64,000 nt of DNA from Paeniglutamicibacter sulfureus (GTDB taxonomy: Bacteria; Actinomycetota; Actinomycetes; Actinomycetales; Micrococcaceae). The notes under the pieces were generated by a model. That model had not been told where the DNA came from. It made no database searches and saw only the letters and a program-made list of their open reading frames with translations. The stretch spans positions 868,001 through 932,000 of the forward strand of contig NZ_JAULBL010000001.1 in assembly GCF_030512175.1 (NCBI RefSeq), given 5' to 3'. Positions 24,874 through 34,398 of this stretch are shown here, piece after piece (position 1 is the stretch's first letter; the number at the start of each line of letters is the position of its first letter). The translations under genes and the position numbers were made by a program.

Positions 24874-25153
24874 ATGCAAAATCCGTCCGCGCCCATCTGC
24901 AGTTGCGCCAGCACCAAGGGAGCCGGCGGGCGAGTCCCCAGAGCGCCAAGCCCGTCCCGGCAATGACGCCGGTCACTTTGCCTCGGAGGCGTAGGGGACG
25001 AAGAGTGCTTTGCGCATTCAGAGGGTGCCCCGTCCGCGGGGAAGAACGGCATTTCCACGGCCGCGGCACCGCATTGGCGAAGGGGGCGATAGGCCGCAGC
25101 GACACGGTATTTTCTCACGAGCATCGCCTGCGTGAAATCCGGATGGACGCTTA

Positions 25154-25223
25154 AATGGGAGTGCCGTCGACCGGTGAATCCGTGGGATAACTCCCATTAC
25201 ATCCTACGGCACCGGTCGACGGC
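25154..25223. repeat. Two interleaved inverted repeats
   Basis: Pair B is a perfect 14-base repeat, GCCGTCGACCGGTG (25163-25176) with its complement at 25210-25223. Pair A is AATGGGAG (25154-25161) with CTCCCATT (25191-25198). The order A-B-A'-B' would allow a pseudoknot in RNA or alternative hairpins. It may also be the remnant of a small transposable element or a complex operator. Confidence 0.5.
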
Positions 25224-25390
25224 GTTAAGAGTCGGGTCCCCAGCAGCCGACCTGCCGTTCCCCCACGCACTGTGTTCGCGGATAAACAAGACCAACACGA
25301 AAACAACGGTGGGCAGCTCGGTTGCCACCAACTCTTATTGGTCATCTAAATTCATTAGAGAAAGTTTGTCAACTGACTCATGGGTAATAA

Positions 25391-25431
25391 GTCAAAGGAT
25401 CGTTCAAAACGGTAATGAACGATCCTTTGAC
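25391..25431 (-). terminator. Terminator hairpin of the ROK gene
   Basis: Perfect 16-base arms GTCAAAGGATCGTTCA (25391-25406) and complement (25416-25431) around a 9-base loop. It lies 16 bases past the ROK stop on the minus strand. Confidence 0.75.
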
Positions 25432-25446
25432 GTAATATACGACCGC

Positions 25447-26676
25447 TTAGCGCAGCAACAGTGCCGCGGCCTTTGGCGAGAGGCTCGCGTCCATGATCGC
25501 GCAGGCCCCGCCAATTGCGCCAACTTCGTGGCCCAATGTCGAGGAGCGAACCTCGATCGCGTGCACGTGCTTGGAGCTGAAGCGTTCGTTGATGATCGCA
25601 CGCACATCTTCGAGGCACCATTCATCGACCTCTGCCCACAAGGGGCCAGCCAAAATCACCAATCCGACGTCGAGGGTGTTGCAGAGCTGTCCGGCAACCT
25701 GGCCCACATGTCCCATGCATTCCCGGATGAGTTCCACAGCCACTTCATTGCCGGATTGCGCCAAGGCCACGATTTCGTTCATGCCGGCCGCGCGCTCTTC
25801 GGCGTTGCCGTCATCTGGTGCCGTGAGGTTCAGGCCTCGCTCGCGTGCCTGCTGCGCAATCATGTTGAACGACAATGAGGCATGCAGGCAATCGTTGCGG
25901 CCGCAAATGTTGCAGTCCTGGGAAATGACGCCGGTGGAGTAATGCCCGATTTCACCTGCGTTGTTGCTGATGCCGCGATGGATTTCGCCGTTGAGGACCA
26001 TCCCTGCACCGATTCCGGCACCGACATACATCGTGACGAAATTGTCGCGCTCGGCGTCGTTGCCCTTCCACTGTTCCGCGATGGAGGCGGCAATGGTGTC
26101 TTTTTCAATGATGACATCGAGCTTGAGCAACCGGTGCAAGGGTCCGACCATGTCAACGTCTTTCCAACCGTCGAGCAGCGGCGGATCGATCATCACCCCG
26201 CGTTCGGGATCCAAGGGACCGGCAACAACGACACCCACGCCCAACACGTTGGAACGCGGTACTCCGGATTCGGAAATAATCTCGTCCACGGTCGTCGCCA
26301 TGGTTTCGATGGTCTTTTCCGGAACCTCGACGGCGGGAATATCCAGGCGGCGCGAGTGCAGGATTTCACCCCGCAGGTTCAGTATCACCACGGTGATTAC
26401 GCCGGGATCCAGGTGGATACCTACGGCCACCATGCGGTTGGATTCAAGTTCCAAGACGGTACGCGGTTTGCCCGGGCCCGAAACAATCGTCCGGTCCTCG
26501 CGGACCAGACCTTCATCCAAGAGTCGGCGCACGACGTTTGAAATGGTCTGTGGGGAAAGCCCGGTCGAGCCTGCAAGCTCCACACGGCTGACCCCGTCAA
26601 CTGCACGGCGAATCGATTCAAAAATGACCGCCTGATTAAAATCCCCGAGTCGACCTAAGTTGGTGCCCCGCTGCAT
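25447..26676 (-). CDS. ROK-family transcriptional regulator / sugar kinase-like
   Basis: A 409-aa NagC/XylR-type protein. The N-terminal winged helix is SRVELAGSTGLSPQTISNVVRRLLDEGLV. The ROK fold has VGVVVAGPLDPERGVMIDPPLL, and the zinc motif is CNICGRNDCLHA. It probably represses a sugar uptake or breakdown operon, but no such operon is adjacent, so the target is unknown. The ATG at 26676 follows GGAG at 5 bases; the long upstream frame is untranslated. It is divergent from the NUDIX gene. Confidence 0.9.
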   Translation of the reverse strand: MQRGTNLGRLGDFNQAVIFESIRRAVDGVSRVELAGSTGLSPQTISNVVRRLLDEGLVREDRTIVSGPGKPRTVLELESNRMVAVGIHLDPGVITVVILNLRGEILHSRRLDIPAVEVPEKTIETMATTVDEIISESGVPRSNVLGVGVVVAGPLDPERGVMIDPPLLDGWKDVDMVGPLHRLLKLDVIIEKDTIAASIAEQWKGNDAERDNFVTMYVGAGIGAGMVLNGEIHRGISNNAGEIGHYSTGVISQDCNICGRNDCLHASLSFNMIAQQARERGLNLTAPDDGNAEERAAGMNEIVALAQSGNEVAVELIRECMGHVGQVAGQLCNTLDVGLVILAGPLWAEVDEWCLEDVRAIINERFSSKHVHAIEVRSSTLGHEVGAIGGACAIMDASLSPKAAALLLR

Positions 26677-26883
26677 CAATTCTCCATTTGTAGATCCACA
26701 TTTGATCCCCCATTGGCAATGCCCGAACCACTTGTCCCCAATGACTAGTGGGGTTCCTGGAACACGGCGCGCTGGCGAATTGTCTCCAGTATCCACGAGT
26801 AAATGGAAAAACGCGCCCGTAGGCCTGTCCACAAAGCACGCTATCACCCCACCTGTGCTTTTAGCGGTTGTTAAGCTCAAGTT

Positions 26884-27285
26884 GTGCCAAAGATTCTTAC
26901 CATCGCAGCCTTGCAACTACTAGACGCCTCCGGACGCATCCTTTTGGTGCGCAAGCAGGGGACCACTACCTTCATGCAGCCGGGAGGAAAACTCGAATTC
27001 GGGGAAAGTCCACTGTCCGCGGTATTGCGGGAAACACAGGAGGAAATCGGACTGGTTTTCAGTCCCGACCAAGTCACCGCCATGGGGATGTGGAAGGGGC
27101 CTGCAGCCAACGAGGCCGACACCGACATCCACGCCTATTTGTTTGCCGCGCGAACCCTGGAGAGCCCGAGAATCCAAGCCGAAATCGACCAAATCATGTG
27201 GCTGGAGCCGGAAACTGCGATGGCCCGACCTGACATCGCGCCCCTACTTCGCGAAAAGGTCTTGCCCGGCTTGCTGGGTCGCTGA
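26884..27285 (+). CDS. NUDIX hydrolase
   Basis: A 133-aa pyrophosphohydrolase with a full NUDIX box, spanning GGKLEFGESPLSAVLRETQE and then EIGL (G, five residues, E, seven residues, RETQEEIG), which binds Mg2+. Such small single-domain members hydrolyse nucleoside diphosphate derivatives or oxidised nucleotides; the substrate is not visible. The start is GTG at 26884 with no clear ribosome site. It converges on the exporter gene, 10 bases apart. Confidence 0.9.
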   Translation: MPKILTIAALQLLDASGRILLVRKQGTTTFMQPGGKLEFGESPLSAVLRETQEEIGLVFSPDQVTAMGMWKGPAANEADTDIHAYLFAARTLESPRIQAEIDQIMWLEPETAMARPDIAPLLREKVLPGLLGR

Positions 27286-27295
27286 CACCCCGGCC

Positions 27296-29152
27296 CTACT
27301 GCGCGAACTGGGTGTCGTGCAATTCGGCATAACGGCCTCGCACGGCCATGAGCTCGGTGTGGGTGCCGCGCTCGGCAATCCGTCCATCCTCGATGACCAG
27401 GATCATGTCGGCCGTGCGGATCGTGGAGAGGCGGTGCGCGATGACCAGGGCCGTCCGGTTTTCCAGTGCTTCGGCCAACGCGGCCTGGACGGCCGCTTCG
27501 TTGGAAGAATCCAGCGCGGCGGTGGCCTCATCGAGAATGACCACCTGCGGGGCGGCCAGGAGCAGCCGCGCAATGGTCATGCGCTGGCGCTCCCCACCCG
27601 AGAGCCGGTAGCCACGTTCCCCCACCACCGTGTCCAGCCCGTCGGGAAGCGCTTCGATGGTGGGTTCCAACCGGGCTCGCTGCAGCGCCTGCCAAAGCTC
27701 CGCGTCGCTGGCCTCCGGCTTGGCCAGGCGCAGGTTTGATCCAATCGTCTCGTGGAAAAGATGCCCGTCCTGCGTGACCATGGAAACGGTGGAGCGCAAC
27801 GAACCCAGTTTCAGTTCGCGGATATCGACCCCCGCCAACTGCACGCTGCCCGAATCAACGTCGTAGAGCCGCGCCAGCAGGGAAGCGATCGTTGATTTTC
27901 CGGCCCCCGAGGAGCCGACCAGGGCCACCGTGGTCCCGGCGGGGATCTCGAAGTCGATACCGTGCAATACCGTTTCCCCGCCCCGGGTGTCGAGCACCGC
28001 GACGTCTTCCAGGGAGGCCAGGGACACCTTCTCCGCACTGGGGTAGGCAAAGGAAACGTTGGAAAACTTCACCGACACCGGGCCTGGATCCAGCACGCGG
28101 GCATTGGGTGAGTCGCTGATCAGGGGCTTGAGGTCAAGGATTTCAAAGACGCGGTCAAAGCTCACCAGGGCACTGGTGATTTCCACCCGGGCGTTGGCCA
28201 GCGCAGTCAGCGGCGCGTAGAGCCGGGTGAGCAGCAATGCCAACACCACCACATCACCGGCGGCCAGCTGGCCGCGCACCGCGTAGACACCGCCGAGCCC
28301 GTACACCAGGGCCAGGGCCAGGGCAGCCACCAAGGTGAGCATGGAGACGAAGAAGAACTGGCGCATGGCCATCTTCACCCCGATGTCCCGCACGCGTCCG
28401 GCGCGGGTGGCAAACTGCGCCGATTCGTCGGCCGGGCGCCCGAATAGCTTTATCAGCGTAGCCCCGGGGGCGGAGAACCGTTCGGTCATTTGGGTGCCCA
28501 TGGAAGCGTTGAGGTCCGCCGATTCCTTGCGCAGCAAGGCCAGGGATTTGCCGAAGTGGCGTGCGGGAAACAGGAAGACCGGCAGCAGCACCAACGCCAG
28601 CGCAGTGACCTGCCAAGACGTGGAGAACATGACACCTGCGGTCAACACCACTGCCACGGTGTTCGAAACCAGGCCCGAGAGGGTTCCGGCAAAAGCGGAT
28701 TGGGCTCCGATCACGTCATTGTTCAGGCGGCTGACCAGGGCCCCGGTGCGCGTGCGGGTAAAGAATGCCACGGGCATCTTCTGCACGTGGTCAAAGACTG
28801 CGGTGCGCAGATCGAAGATGATTCCCTCGCCCAGTTTCGAGGAGAACCAGCGGACCACCAGCGAGATGACGGCGTCCAACACCGCCACGATCGCGATGAT
28901 CCCCGCCAGATTCAACACCACCTGGATCCCGGTTTGGGCCACGATGGCATCAACCACGCGTCCGGCCAACACCGGGGTGATCACTGCCAAGACGGCCGAC
29001 AGCACAGAGAACAGCACGAAGACCAAAAGCCGGTTCTTGTAGCTCGCGGCAAAGGCCAGCACCCTCCGCGGTGTCGTGGACGCATATGCCTTGCCCTTGT
29101 CCGGTCCGGACATTCTCCACAATGAATGCCAGGCCGCAGTTTCCATGCTCAT
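27296..29152 (-). CDS. ABC transporter, fused permease and ATPase (exporter type)
   Basis: A 618-aa half-transporter. Six membrane helices fill residues 40-330 (for example LLVFVLFSVLSAVLAVITPVLAG). The C-terminal ATPase has Walker A GSSGAGKST, signature LSGGERQRMTIARLLL, Walker B VVILDEATAALDSS and switch IAHRLSTI. It probably acts as a homodimer exporting lipids, peptides or drugs (MsbA/LmrA type). The ATG at 29152 is chosen; MET at 29146 is also possible. Its ribosome site is weak (GGCGAGA). Confidence 0.93.
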   Translation of the reverse strand: MSMETAAWHSLWRMSGPDKGKAYASTTPRRVLAFAASYKNRLLVFVLFSVLSAVLAVITPVLAGRVVDAIVAQTGIQVVLNLAGIIAIVAVLDAVISLVVRWFSSKLGEGIIFDLRTAVFDHVQKMPVAFFTRTRTGALVSRLNNDVIGAQSAFAGTLSGLVSNTVAVVLTAGVMFSTSWQVTALALVLLPVFLFPARHFGKSLALLRKESADLNASMGTQMTERFSAPGATLIKLFGRPADESAQFATRAGRVRDIGVKMAMRQFFFVSMLTLVAALALALVYGLGGVYAVRGQLAAGDVVVLALLLTRLYAPLTALANARVEITSALVSFDRVFEILDLKPLISDSPNARVLDPGPVSVKFSNVSFAYPSAEKVSLASLEDVAVLDTRGGETVLHGIDFEIPAGTTVALVGSSGAGKSTIASLLARLYDVDSGSVQLAGVDIRELKLGSLRSTVSMVTQDGHLFHETIGSNLRLAKPEASDAELWQALQRARLEPTIEALPDGLDTVVGERGYRLSGGERQRMTIARLLLAAPQVVILDEATAALDSSNEAAVQAALAEALENRTALVIAHRLSTIRTADMILVIEDGRIAERGTHTELMAVRGRYAELHDTQFAQ

Positions 29153-29603
29153 GTTTTTGTTCTCGCCATTCAGCCGGGTTGTCGTGCCGTACCCGGCCAA
29201 TGACTCCGCCGGGGATTAAAAAGATCGTCGATCGTGGGCCAGCATACGCAGGTGCCCGCCTCCGACATAACCACCGTGGCGCCCGGGTTCTTCCCGGATC
29301 CGCCGCCGGCGCATATGGAGGCACGCCCCGCGGGAGTAAAGTGGGCGACCTCGAGGCCATCCCCGGCCGGCTCCCACGACGCAAAATTGGTCGCAATTCT
29401 CCGGTGAGTGCCACTCCGGGGAGGGTGAAACGAAACGTGCGCAGGGGGAGGTGCGAACGGCTTTGACCCGGCTCGGGATCACAGTTTCTCGCCGCCGGGA
29501 TCACCAGAAGCAGCTGCCCACGCAACGAAGGTCCCGGTGACTTGCCCACCGAGACCTTCGTGTTGCTTCCGCAAAGCTACGGGCTCGCCGCGCTTTTTCG
29601 GGG
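29153..29603. other. 451-base gap; terminator-like hairpin near its left-strand end
   Basis: No gene is supported here. Near 29522-29566 an imperfect long inverted repeat (GCAACGAAGGTC/GACCTTCGTGTTGC) follows the FdhF-type gene on the minus strand and likely terminates it. The rest should hold the ABC exporter promoter, but I cannot point to one. Confidence 0.5.
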
Positions 29604-31925
29604 CTAGCTGTCCAGCGTCGGGCCCGGCGCGAGTTCGTGCGGCACGAAGCGCACCATGATGGCCTTGAATCCCGGCGTATTGGATTCGCGTGCCACCAAG
29701 TCTCGGTGGACCAGTGCATTGGCTTCCGGGAAGTAGGCTGCTGCGCAGCCCTTGGCAGTCGGATAGGAGACAAGCCGGAAGCGGTTGGCCCGGCGTTCGG
29801 TGCCGCCAAAGGTGGAAATGACGTCCACCAAGGACTTGTCCTCCAAACCGAGTTCTGCAAGGTCCTGCGGGTTGATCAGGATGACGCGGCGCCCGTCCTT
29901 GATGCCGCGGTAGCGGTCGTCCAGACCGTAGAACGTGGTGTTGTACTGGTCGTGGCTGCGCATGGTCTGCAGGACCAGGTGGCCCTCGGGCGCGTAGAGC
30001 GCCTCGAAGGGCGAAACGGTGAACTTACCCTTGCCGATGTCGGTGGCGAAGGACCTGGTGTCGCGCGGAGGGTTGGGCAGCACAAAGCCGTTGCGCCCGC
30101 GCACCCGCTTGTTGAAGTCCCCGAAGCCCGGCAGCACGCGGGAGATGTGGTCGCGAATGACGTCGTAGTCCTCCGCCATTCCCTTCCAGTCGACCGAGTG
30201 GTCCTCGCCGAGAATGGCTTGGGCCATCCGCGCCACGATAACCGGCTCGGCGAGCAGGTGCTCGGAGACCGGCTTGAGTCGGCCCTGGGTGGAGTGGATG
30301 ACCGACATGGAGTCCTCCACCGAGAGGAATTGTGCGCCGCCCGGGTGCTTGTCGTCCCGGTCGGTGCGTCCCAGGGTCGGCAGGATCAGCGAGGTCTGCC
30401 CGTGCACCACGTGGGAGCGGTTGGGCTTGGTGGAGATGTGCACCGTGAGCTTGGCGCGCTGCATGCCCGCCTCCAATGCCTCGGTTTCCGAGTTTGCAAG
30501 GGCGAAGTTCCCGCCCATGGAGACAAAGACGTCTACCTCGTCTTCCTCGAAGGCTTGCAGGGCCTCGGTGGAGTCGTAGCCATGGGCGCGCGGGGAATCG
30601 ATGTTGAATTCGGCATCCAGGGCGGCCAGCAATGCCTCGCCCGGCTTTTCCCAGATGCCCATGGTTCGGTCGCCCTGGACATTTGAGTGTCCGCGGACCG
30701 GGCAGGCACCGGCGCCGGGCTTGCCGAAGTTCCCCTGCACCAGCAGGAGGTTGATGATTTCCTTCAGCGTGGGCACCGAGTGCGGCTGCTGCGTCAGGCC
30801 CAGCGCCCAGCAGAAGATGGAGGCCTTGGACTTGATGAGCAGGTTGGCAACGGTGGTGATCTCGGCACGGGTGAGCCCGGTGGCTTCCTCGGTGGCTTCC
30901 CAGTCCAGGGTTAAGCGGGCTTCCTTGTACGCTTCGAAGCCGTCGGTGGCCGAGTCGATGAACTCCTTGTCGATGACGGTGCCGGGGTTCTTGGCCTCGG
31001 CCTCGAAGATCAGGTGGCCGAAGGCCTGGAAGAGGGCCAGGTCCCCGCCGACCTTGATCTGCAGGAAGTGGTCGCTGATGTCATCGGAGCGTCCCAGCAT
31101 GCCATTGAGCGACTGCGGATCCTTGAACCCGAAGAAGCCGGCCTCGGGCAACGGGTTGACCGCCACGATGTGGGCGCCGCGCTTGCGGGCATCGGCGAGG
31201 GCGGAAAGCATCCGGGGGTGGTTGGTGCCGGGGTTCTGGCCAATGACAAAGATCAACTCGGCGTGTTCGAAGTCCTCAAGGGAAACGGTGCCCTTGCCGA
31301 TCCCGATGGTGGGGTTCAGCGCGGAGCCGGAGGATTCGTGGCACATGTTTGAGCAGTCGGGCAGGTTGTTGGTGCCCAGCGAGCGGGCCAGCAGCTGGTA
31401 CATGAACGCGGTCTCGTTGGCGGTGCGCCCCGAGGTGTAGAACACGCACTTTTCCGGCGTGGTCGCGTTCACATGCTCACCGATGGTGGCAAAGGCCTGT
31501 GACCAGGTGATCGGCGTGTAGTGGCTTTCGCCCTCGCGGATGATCATCGGCTCGGTGATCCGGCCTTGGGAGCCGAGCCAGTACTCGGTCTTCTCACGCA
31601 GCACGTTGATGGGGTGCTTGGCCCACCACTCGGGAGTCACCGTGCGGGCGCTGGCTTCCTCGGCGATGGCCTTGGCGCCGTTCTCGCAGAACTCCGCGGG
31701 CTTGCGCGCCCCGGTGATGGATTCGGGCCAGGCGCAGCCCGGGCAGTCGAACCCGCCGCGCTGGTTGATGCGCAGCATCGAGCTCAGTGTCCGGCTCACG
31801 CCCGCCTCGGAGAAGCCGCGTTCCAGTGACACCATCACTGCCTTGACCCCGGCCGCGCTGCGTTTTGGCTCGGTGACTTTCAGGTCATCCTCGTTGATGT
31901 CCTGCGTTGGGGCTGGCCGATGCAT
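29604..31925 (-). CDS. FdhF/YdeP-family molybdopterin oxidoreductase
   Basis: A 773-aa cytoplasmic enzyme of the formate dehydrogenase alpha-like group. Near residue 60 it has GGFDCPGCAWPE, the reduced Cys motif of the YdeP/FdhF group, then CVFYTSGRTANETAFMYQLLARSL, HESSGSALNPTIG and many bis-MGD contacts (VIGQNPGTNHPRML, RGHSNVQGDRTMG). The C-terminal domain (EGHLVLQTMRSHDQYNTTFYG) closes the cofactor site. The group's reaction is uncertain; formate oxidation is often assumed. The fdhD gene just upstream and moeA/mobA nearby supply its cofactor and maturation. Confidence 0.92.
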   Translation of the reverse strand: MHRPAPTQDINEDDLKVTEPKRSAAGVKAVMVSLERGFSEAGVSRTLSSMLRINQRGGFDCPGCAWPESITGARKPAEFCENGAKAIAEEASARTVTPEWWAKHPINVLREKTEYWLGSQGRITEPMIIREGESHYTPITWSQAFATIGEHVNATTPEKCVFYTSGRTANETAFMYQLLARSLGTNNLPDCSNMCHESSGSALNPTIGIGKGTVSLEDFEHAELIFVIGQNPGTNHPRMLSALADARKRGAHIVAVNPLPEAGFFGFKDPQSLNGMLGRSDDISDHFLQIKVGGDLALFQAFGHLIFEAEAKNPGTVIDKEFIDSATDGFEAYKEARLTLDWEATEEATGLTRAEITTVANLLIKSKASIFCWALGLTQQPHSVPTLKEIINLLLVQGNFGKPGAGACPVRGHSNVQGDRTMGIWEKPGEALLAALDAEFNIDSPRAHGYDSTEALQAFEEDEVDVFVSMGGNFALANSETEALEAGMQRAKLTVHISTKPNRSHVVHGQTSLILPTLGRTDRDDKHPGGAQFLSVEDSMSVIHSTQGRLKPVSEHLLAEPVIVARMAQAILGEDHSVDWKGMAEDYDVIRDHISRVLPGFGDFNKRVRGRNGFVLPNPPRDTRSFATDIGKGKFTVSPFEALYAPEGHLVLQTMRSHDQYNTTFYGLDDRYRGIKDGRRVILINPQDLAELGLEDKSLVDVISTFGGTERRANRFRLVSYPTAKGCAAAYFPEANALVHRDLVARESNTPGFKAIMVRFVPHELAPGPTLDS

Positions 31926-31997
31926 GTATCCTCCACGTCGAAGTGCGGTGTTGTTGACCGTAGTCGCGCGTGCCGGAAACCGGGTGCCTTATTCGGG

Positions 31998-32831
31998 CTA
32001 TGAACCGGTTTTCACCCGGTCGGCATGCGTATATAAGTTCACCGTACTACCCCGTGAGAAACCCGCAAGCGTCAACCCGGTTTCATCGGCCAATTCCACT
32101 GCCAGCGAAGAGGGAGCACTGACCGCCGAAAGGACCGGGATCCCTGCCATCGCGGCCTTTTGCACCAGTTCGAAGGAGGCCCGCCCAGAGACTTGCAGGA
32201 TGGTGTCATGAAGCGGTAATTTTTGTTCGCGTAGCCCGGCCCCGATGACCTTGTCCACGGCGTTGTGCCGTCCCACGTCCTCGCGAAGGACCAGCAGCTC
32301 GCCGTCGGTGGTGAACAGCCCCGCCGCGTGCACTCCCCCGGTGGCGCTGAAGAGATTTTGTGCCTCGCGCAGGGTGTCGGGCAATCCCAGCAGCACCTTC
32401 ACATCCAGGTGGCCCCGGGCCGGGTCCAGCGGATAGGAGGACTTCTTGGAGACCTCGTCGATGGAGTTGGTGCCGCAGATCCCGCAGGCCGAGGAGGTCA
32501 CGACGTTCCGTGCCGCGGAAAGATCCGGGGCCTGGGCCCCGAAACCAACCTGCACGTCGATGACGTTGAAGGTCTGGTTGCCGTCCTCGTCGGTGCCGGC
32601 GCAATAGCGCATGGAGACCAGGTGCTCGGTGCGGCTGATGATTCCCTCGGCGAGAAGGAAGCCGGCGACCATGTCGAAGTCGTCTCCGGGGGTGCGCATG
32701 GAGGTGGTGAAGGACGTCCCGTTGAAGCGAATTTCCAGGGGTTCCTCGACCGCGAGTTTTTCCTCGCGCGCGATCCGCGCACCATCTAGCGTGGCGCGGA
32801 CGATGCGCCTGCGTGCTATTTTCCGTCCCAT
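31998..32831 (-). CDS. fdhD: Formate dehydrogenase accessory sulfurtransferase FdhD
   Basis: A 277-aa protein with the conserved SACGICGT (two Cys that carry sulfur) near residue 120 and VGRHNAVDKVIG near 195, which contacts the molybdenum cofactor. FdhD moves sulfur from a desulfurase to the Mo centre of formate dehydrogenases. It precedes the FdhF-type gene by 72 bases on the same strand, its usual partner. Confidence 0.95.
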   Translation of the reverse strand: MGRKIARRRIVRATLDGARIAREEKLAVEEPLEIRFNGTSFTTSMRTPGDDFDMVAGFLLAEGIISRTEHLVSMRYCAGTDEDGNQTFNVIDVQVGFGAQAPDLSAARNVVTSSACGICGTNSIDEVSKKSSYPLDPARGHLDVKVLLGLPDTLREAQNLFSATGGVHAAGLFTTDGELLVLREDVGRHNAVDKVIGAGLREQKLPLHDTILQVSGRASFELVQKAAMAGIPVLSAVSAPSSLAVELADETGLTLAGFSRGSTVNLYTHADRVKTGS

Positions 32832-32894
32832 ATCTTTATTGCCCTTCTAGCCTTGGCCGCGTTCCGCAGCTCGCGCGGTGCGGCGACCGCACAC

Positions 32895-34094
32895 CTACCA
32901 AGGTAGCCGAAGATAGGGCACCGGGTCGCCGGCTGTGGCGCCGTCGGGACCCACCACCAAGATGGCGTCGGCAGCGGCCAGTCCGCGCAGCATGGCAGGT
33001 GCCACATGTTCGGCCGGTGCCAGTGCATCGGGGTCGGCACCGCCGGCAGCCGGGACCCAACGGGCCGGGACCAGACGGGTCCTGCCCGGTAGCTTGGTGA
33101 AGTCCGTGGCCGAGGTTGCCGTGTGGAGTTCGGCCAATGCGCTGCCGTTTGCCCCGCGCAGGATCGGGTCGACGAGTGTTGCAACGGCCATGAGCGCGGC
33201 CAACGGGTTGCCGGGCAGGGCCACCAACAGGCGGTTGCCGGGAAGCACCGCGACCATTGACGGGTGGCCCGGTCGCATGGCCACGGAGGAGATGGCTTCC
33301 CGCCCCCCGATGGCGCTGACCGCGGCGCGCACGAAGTCGCGCTCGGAGAATCCAGTGCCCCCGGTGGTCACCACCAGGGCAGCCGCCCTGGCGTCTTCGC
33401 CGTCGATGGCCGCGATGGTGGCAGCAAGGGTGTCTCCGATGCGGGTACTGCTGGCAACCGTGCCGCCGAGGGCCGCTACGACCAGGGGCAGCACCGGGGA
33501 AAAACCGTCTCGGACCTGGCCAGGTGTCGGGTGACCTGAGGTGATGACCTCATCCCCGGTGAACACCAGGTGCACGGGCGGGACGGCAGCGACCGGGAGT
33601 TCGTCGTGTCCCGCCACCGCTGCCGTGGCGATCACACCGGCCCGCAGCAGCGTACCCGCGGCGGCCAGCACATCCCCGGCGGAGGCCTCGGTGCCGGAGG
33701 GCCGGATGTCGTCGCCAGCGCGCAATGTCCGCTCGCTGGAGAGCAGGCTTCCCTGGAGCGTCGAGTGCTCGACACGCAGGATGGCCGTGGTGCCCTCGGG
33801 AATCAGGGACCCGGTGACCACGGCGCTGGCTTCGCCGGCGGCGAGCACCACGCGGTCCGCCGCAGCGGGGTTGGCTGCGTGCGCCCTGAGCAGTTTCCAC
33901 GGCCCGGTGCCGTTGACGGCGTATCCGTCCATGGCCGAGGTGGCGCAATGCGGCATCGGGTAGGCGGCCGTCAGATCGGCGGCCAGGATTCGTCCGCCGG
34001 CCAGGTGAAGGGGAACGGTTTCGCGAATGCCGGCAATCCTGGAGCCCAGCGCATGGGCATCGGCGCGCGCGGCCTCCCACTGGTGGTCTTCCAT
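32895..34094 (-). CDS. moeA: Molybdopterin molybdenumtransferase MoeA
   Basis: A 399-aa protein with the N-terminal segment PHCATSAMDGYAV, middle TTGGTGFSERDFV (the MoCF_biosynth nucleotide motif) and PGNRLLVALPGNPLAAL, followed by a C-terminal domain ending GDPVPYLRLPW. MoeA inserts molybdate into adenylylated molybdopterin. I choose the ATG at 34094 over the TTG at 34139, which would overlap the upstream gene. It sits between fdhD and DUF6457 in a cofactor cluster. Confidence 0.93.
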   Translation of the reverse strand: MEDHQWEAARADAHALGSRIAGIRETVPLHLAGGRILAADLTAAYPMPHCATSAMDGYAVNGTGPWKLLRAHAANPAAADRVVLAAGEASAVVTGSLIPEGTTAILRVEHSTLQGSLLSSERTLRAGDDIRPSGTEASAGDVLAAAGTLLRAGVIATAAVAGHDELPVAAVPPVHLVFTGDEVITSGHPTPGQVRDGFSPVLPLVVAALGGTVASSTRIGDTLAATIAAIDGEDARAAALVVTTGGTGFSERDFVRAAVSAIGGREAISSVAMRPGHPSMVAVLPGNRLLVALPGNPLAALMAVATLVDPILRGANGSALAELHTATSATDFTKLPGRTRLVPARWVPAAGGADPDALAPAEHVAPAMLRGLAAADAILVVGPDGATAGDPVPYLRLPW

Positions 34095-34104
34095 GGCGCC
34101 CGTG

Positions 34105-34383
34105 CTAGGCGTTGTCAGGGGAGTCGGTGCGTGCTGCAAGGACCTCGCGGGCCAATCCGTCGGCCGCGTCCATGGCGTCCAGTTCGCCCGACCGGGAGCT
34201 GCCGACGGCCAGGCCGGCCGCGTAGCCTGCCACGTAGGTGGTCAGCGGTGCCGCCGGACGGACAATGGTGTGGGCGGCCACCCCTGCAAGCGAAAGAACC
34301 TGGTCGATGTCGATCCTGGTGTCGGCGAGGTCAAAGGCCGCCAGCAGTTCCTTGACCCAATCCTCGAGCTCGGCTGCAGGCAT
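34105..34383 (-). CDS. DUF6457 domain protein
   Basis: The 92-aa product begins MPAAELEDWVKELLAAFDLADTRIDIDQVLSLAGVAAHTIVRPAAPLTTYVAGYAAGLAVG. This helical small protein is commonly encoded next to molybdenum cofactor genes in actinobacteria (family memory, not searched). It lies between moeA and the MobA-like gene with 10- and 15-base gaps. Its role is unknown; the linkage suggests a helper in cofactor assembly. Confidence 0.85.
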   Translation of the reverse strand: MPAAELEDWVKELLAAFDLADTRIDIDQVLSLAGVAAHTIVRPAAPLTTYVAGYAAGLAVGSSRSGELDAMDAADGLAREVLAARTDSPDNA

Positions 34384-34398
34384 GGTGCGTTCTCCTTG

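Larger units (their letters stand above)
24874..25446. other. Gene-free stretch with inverted repeats
   Basis: I see no convincing gene here; the short frames on either strand have no start context or recognisable composition. It contains the interleaved inverted repeats at 25154-25223 and the ROK terminator at 25391-25431. Confidence 0.5.

Noticed and set aside
24810-25124. 104-aa minus-strand frame next to attR
   Set aside because: It runs through the attR tRNA fragment and terminator; no start context.
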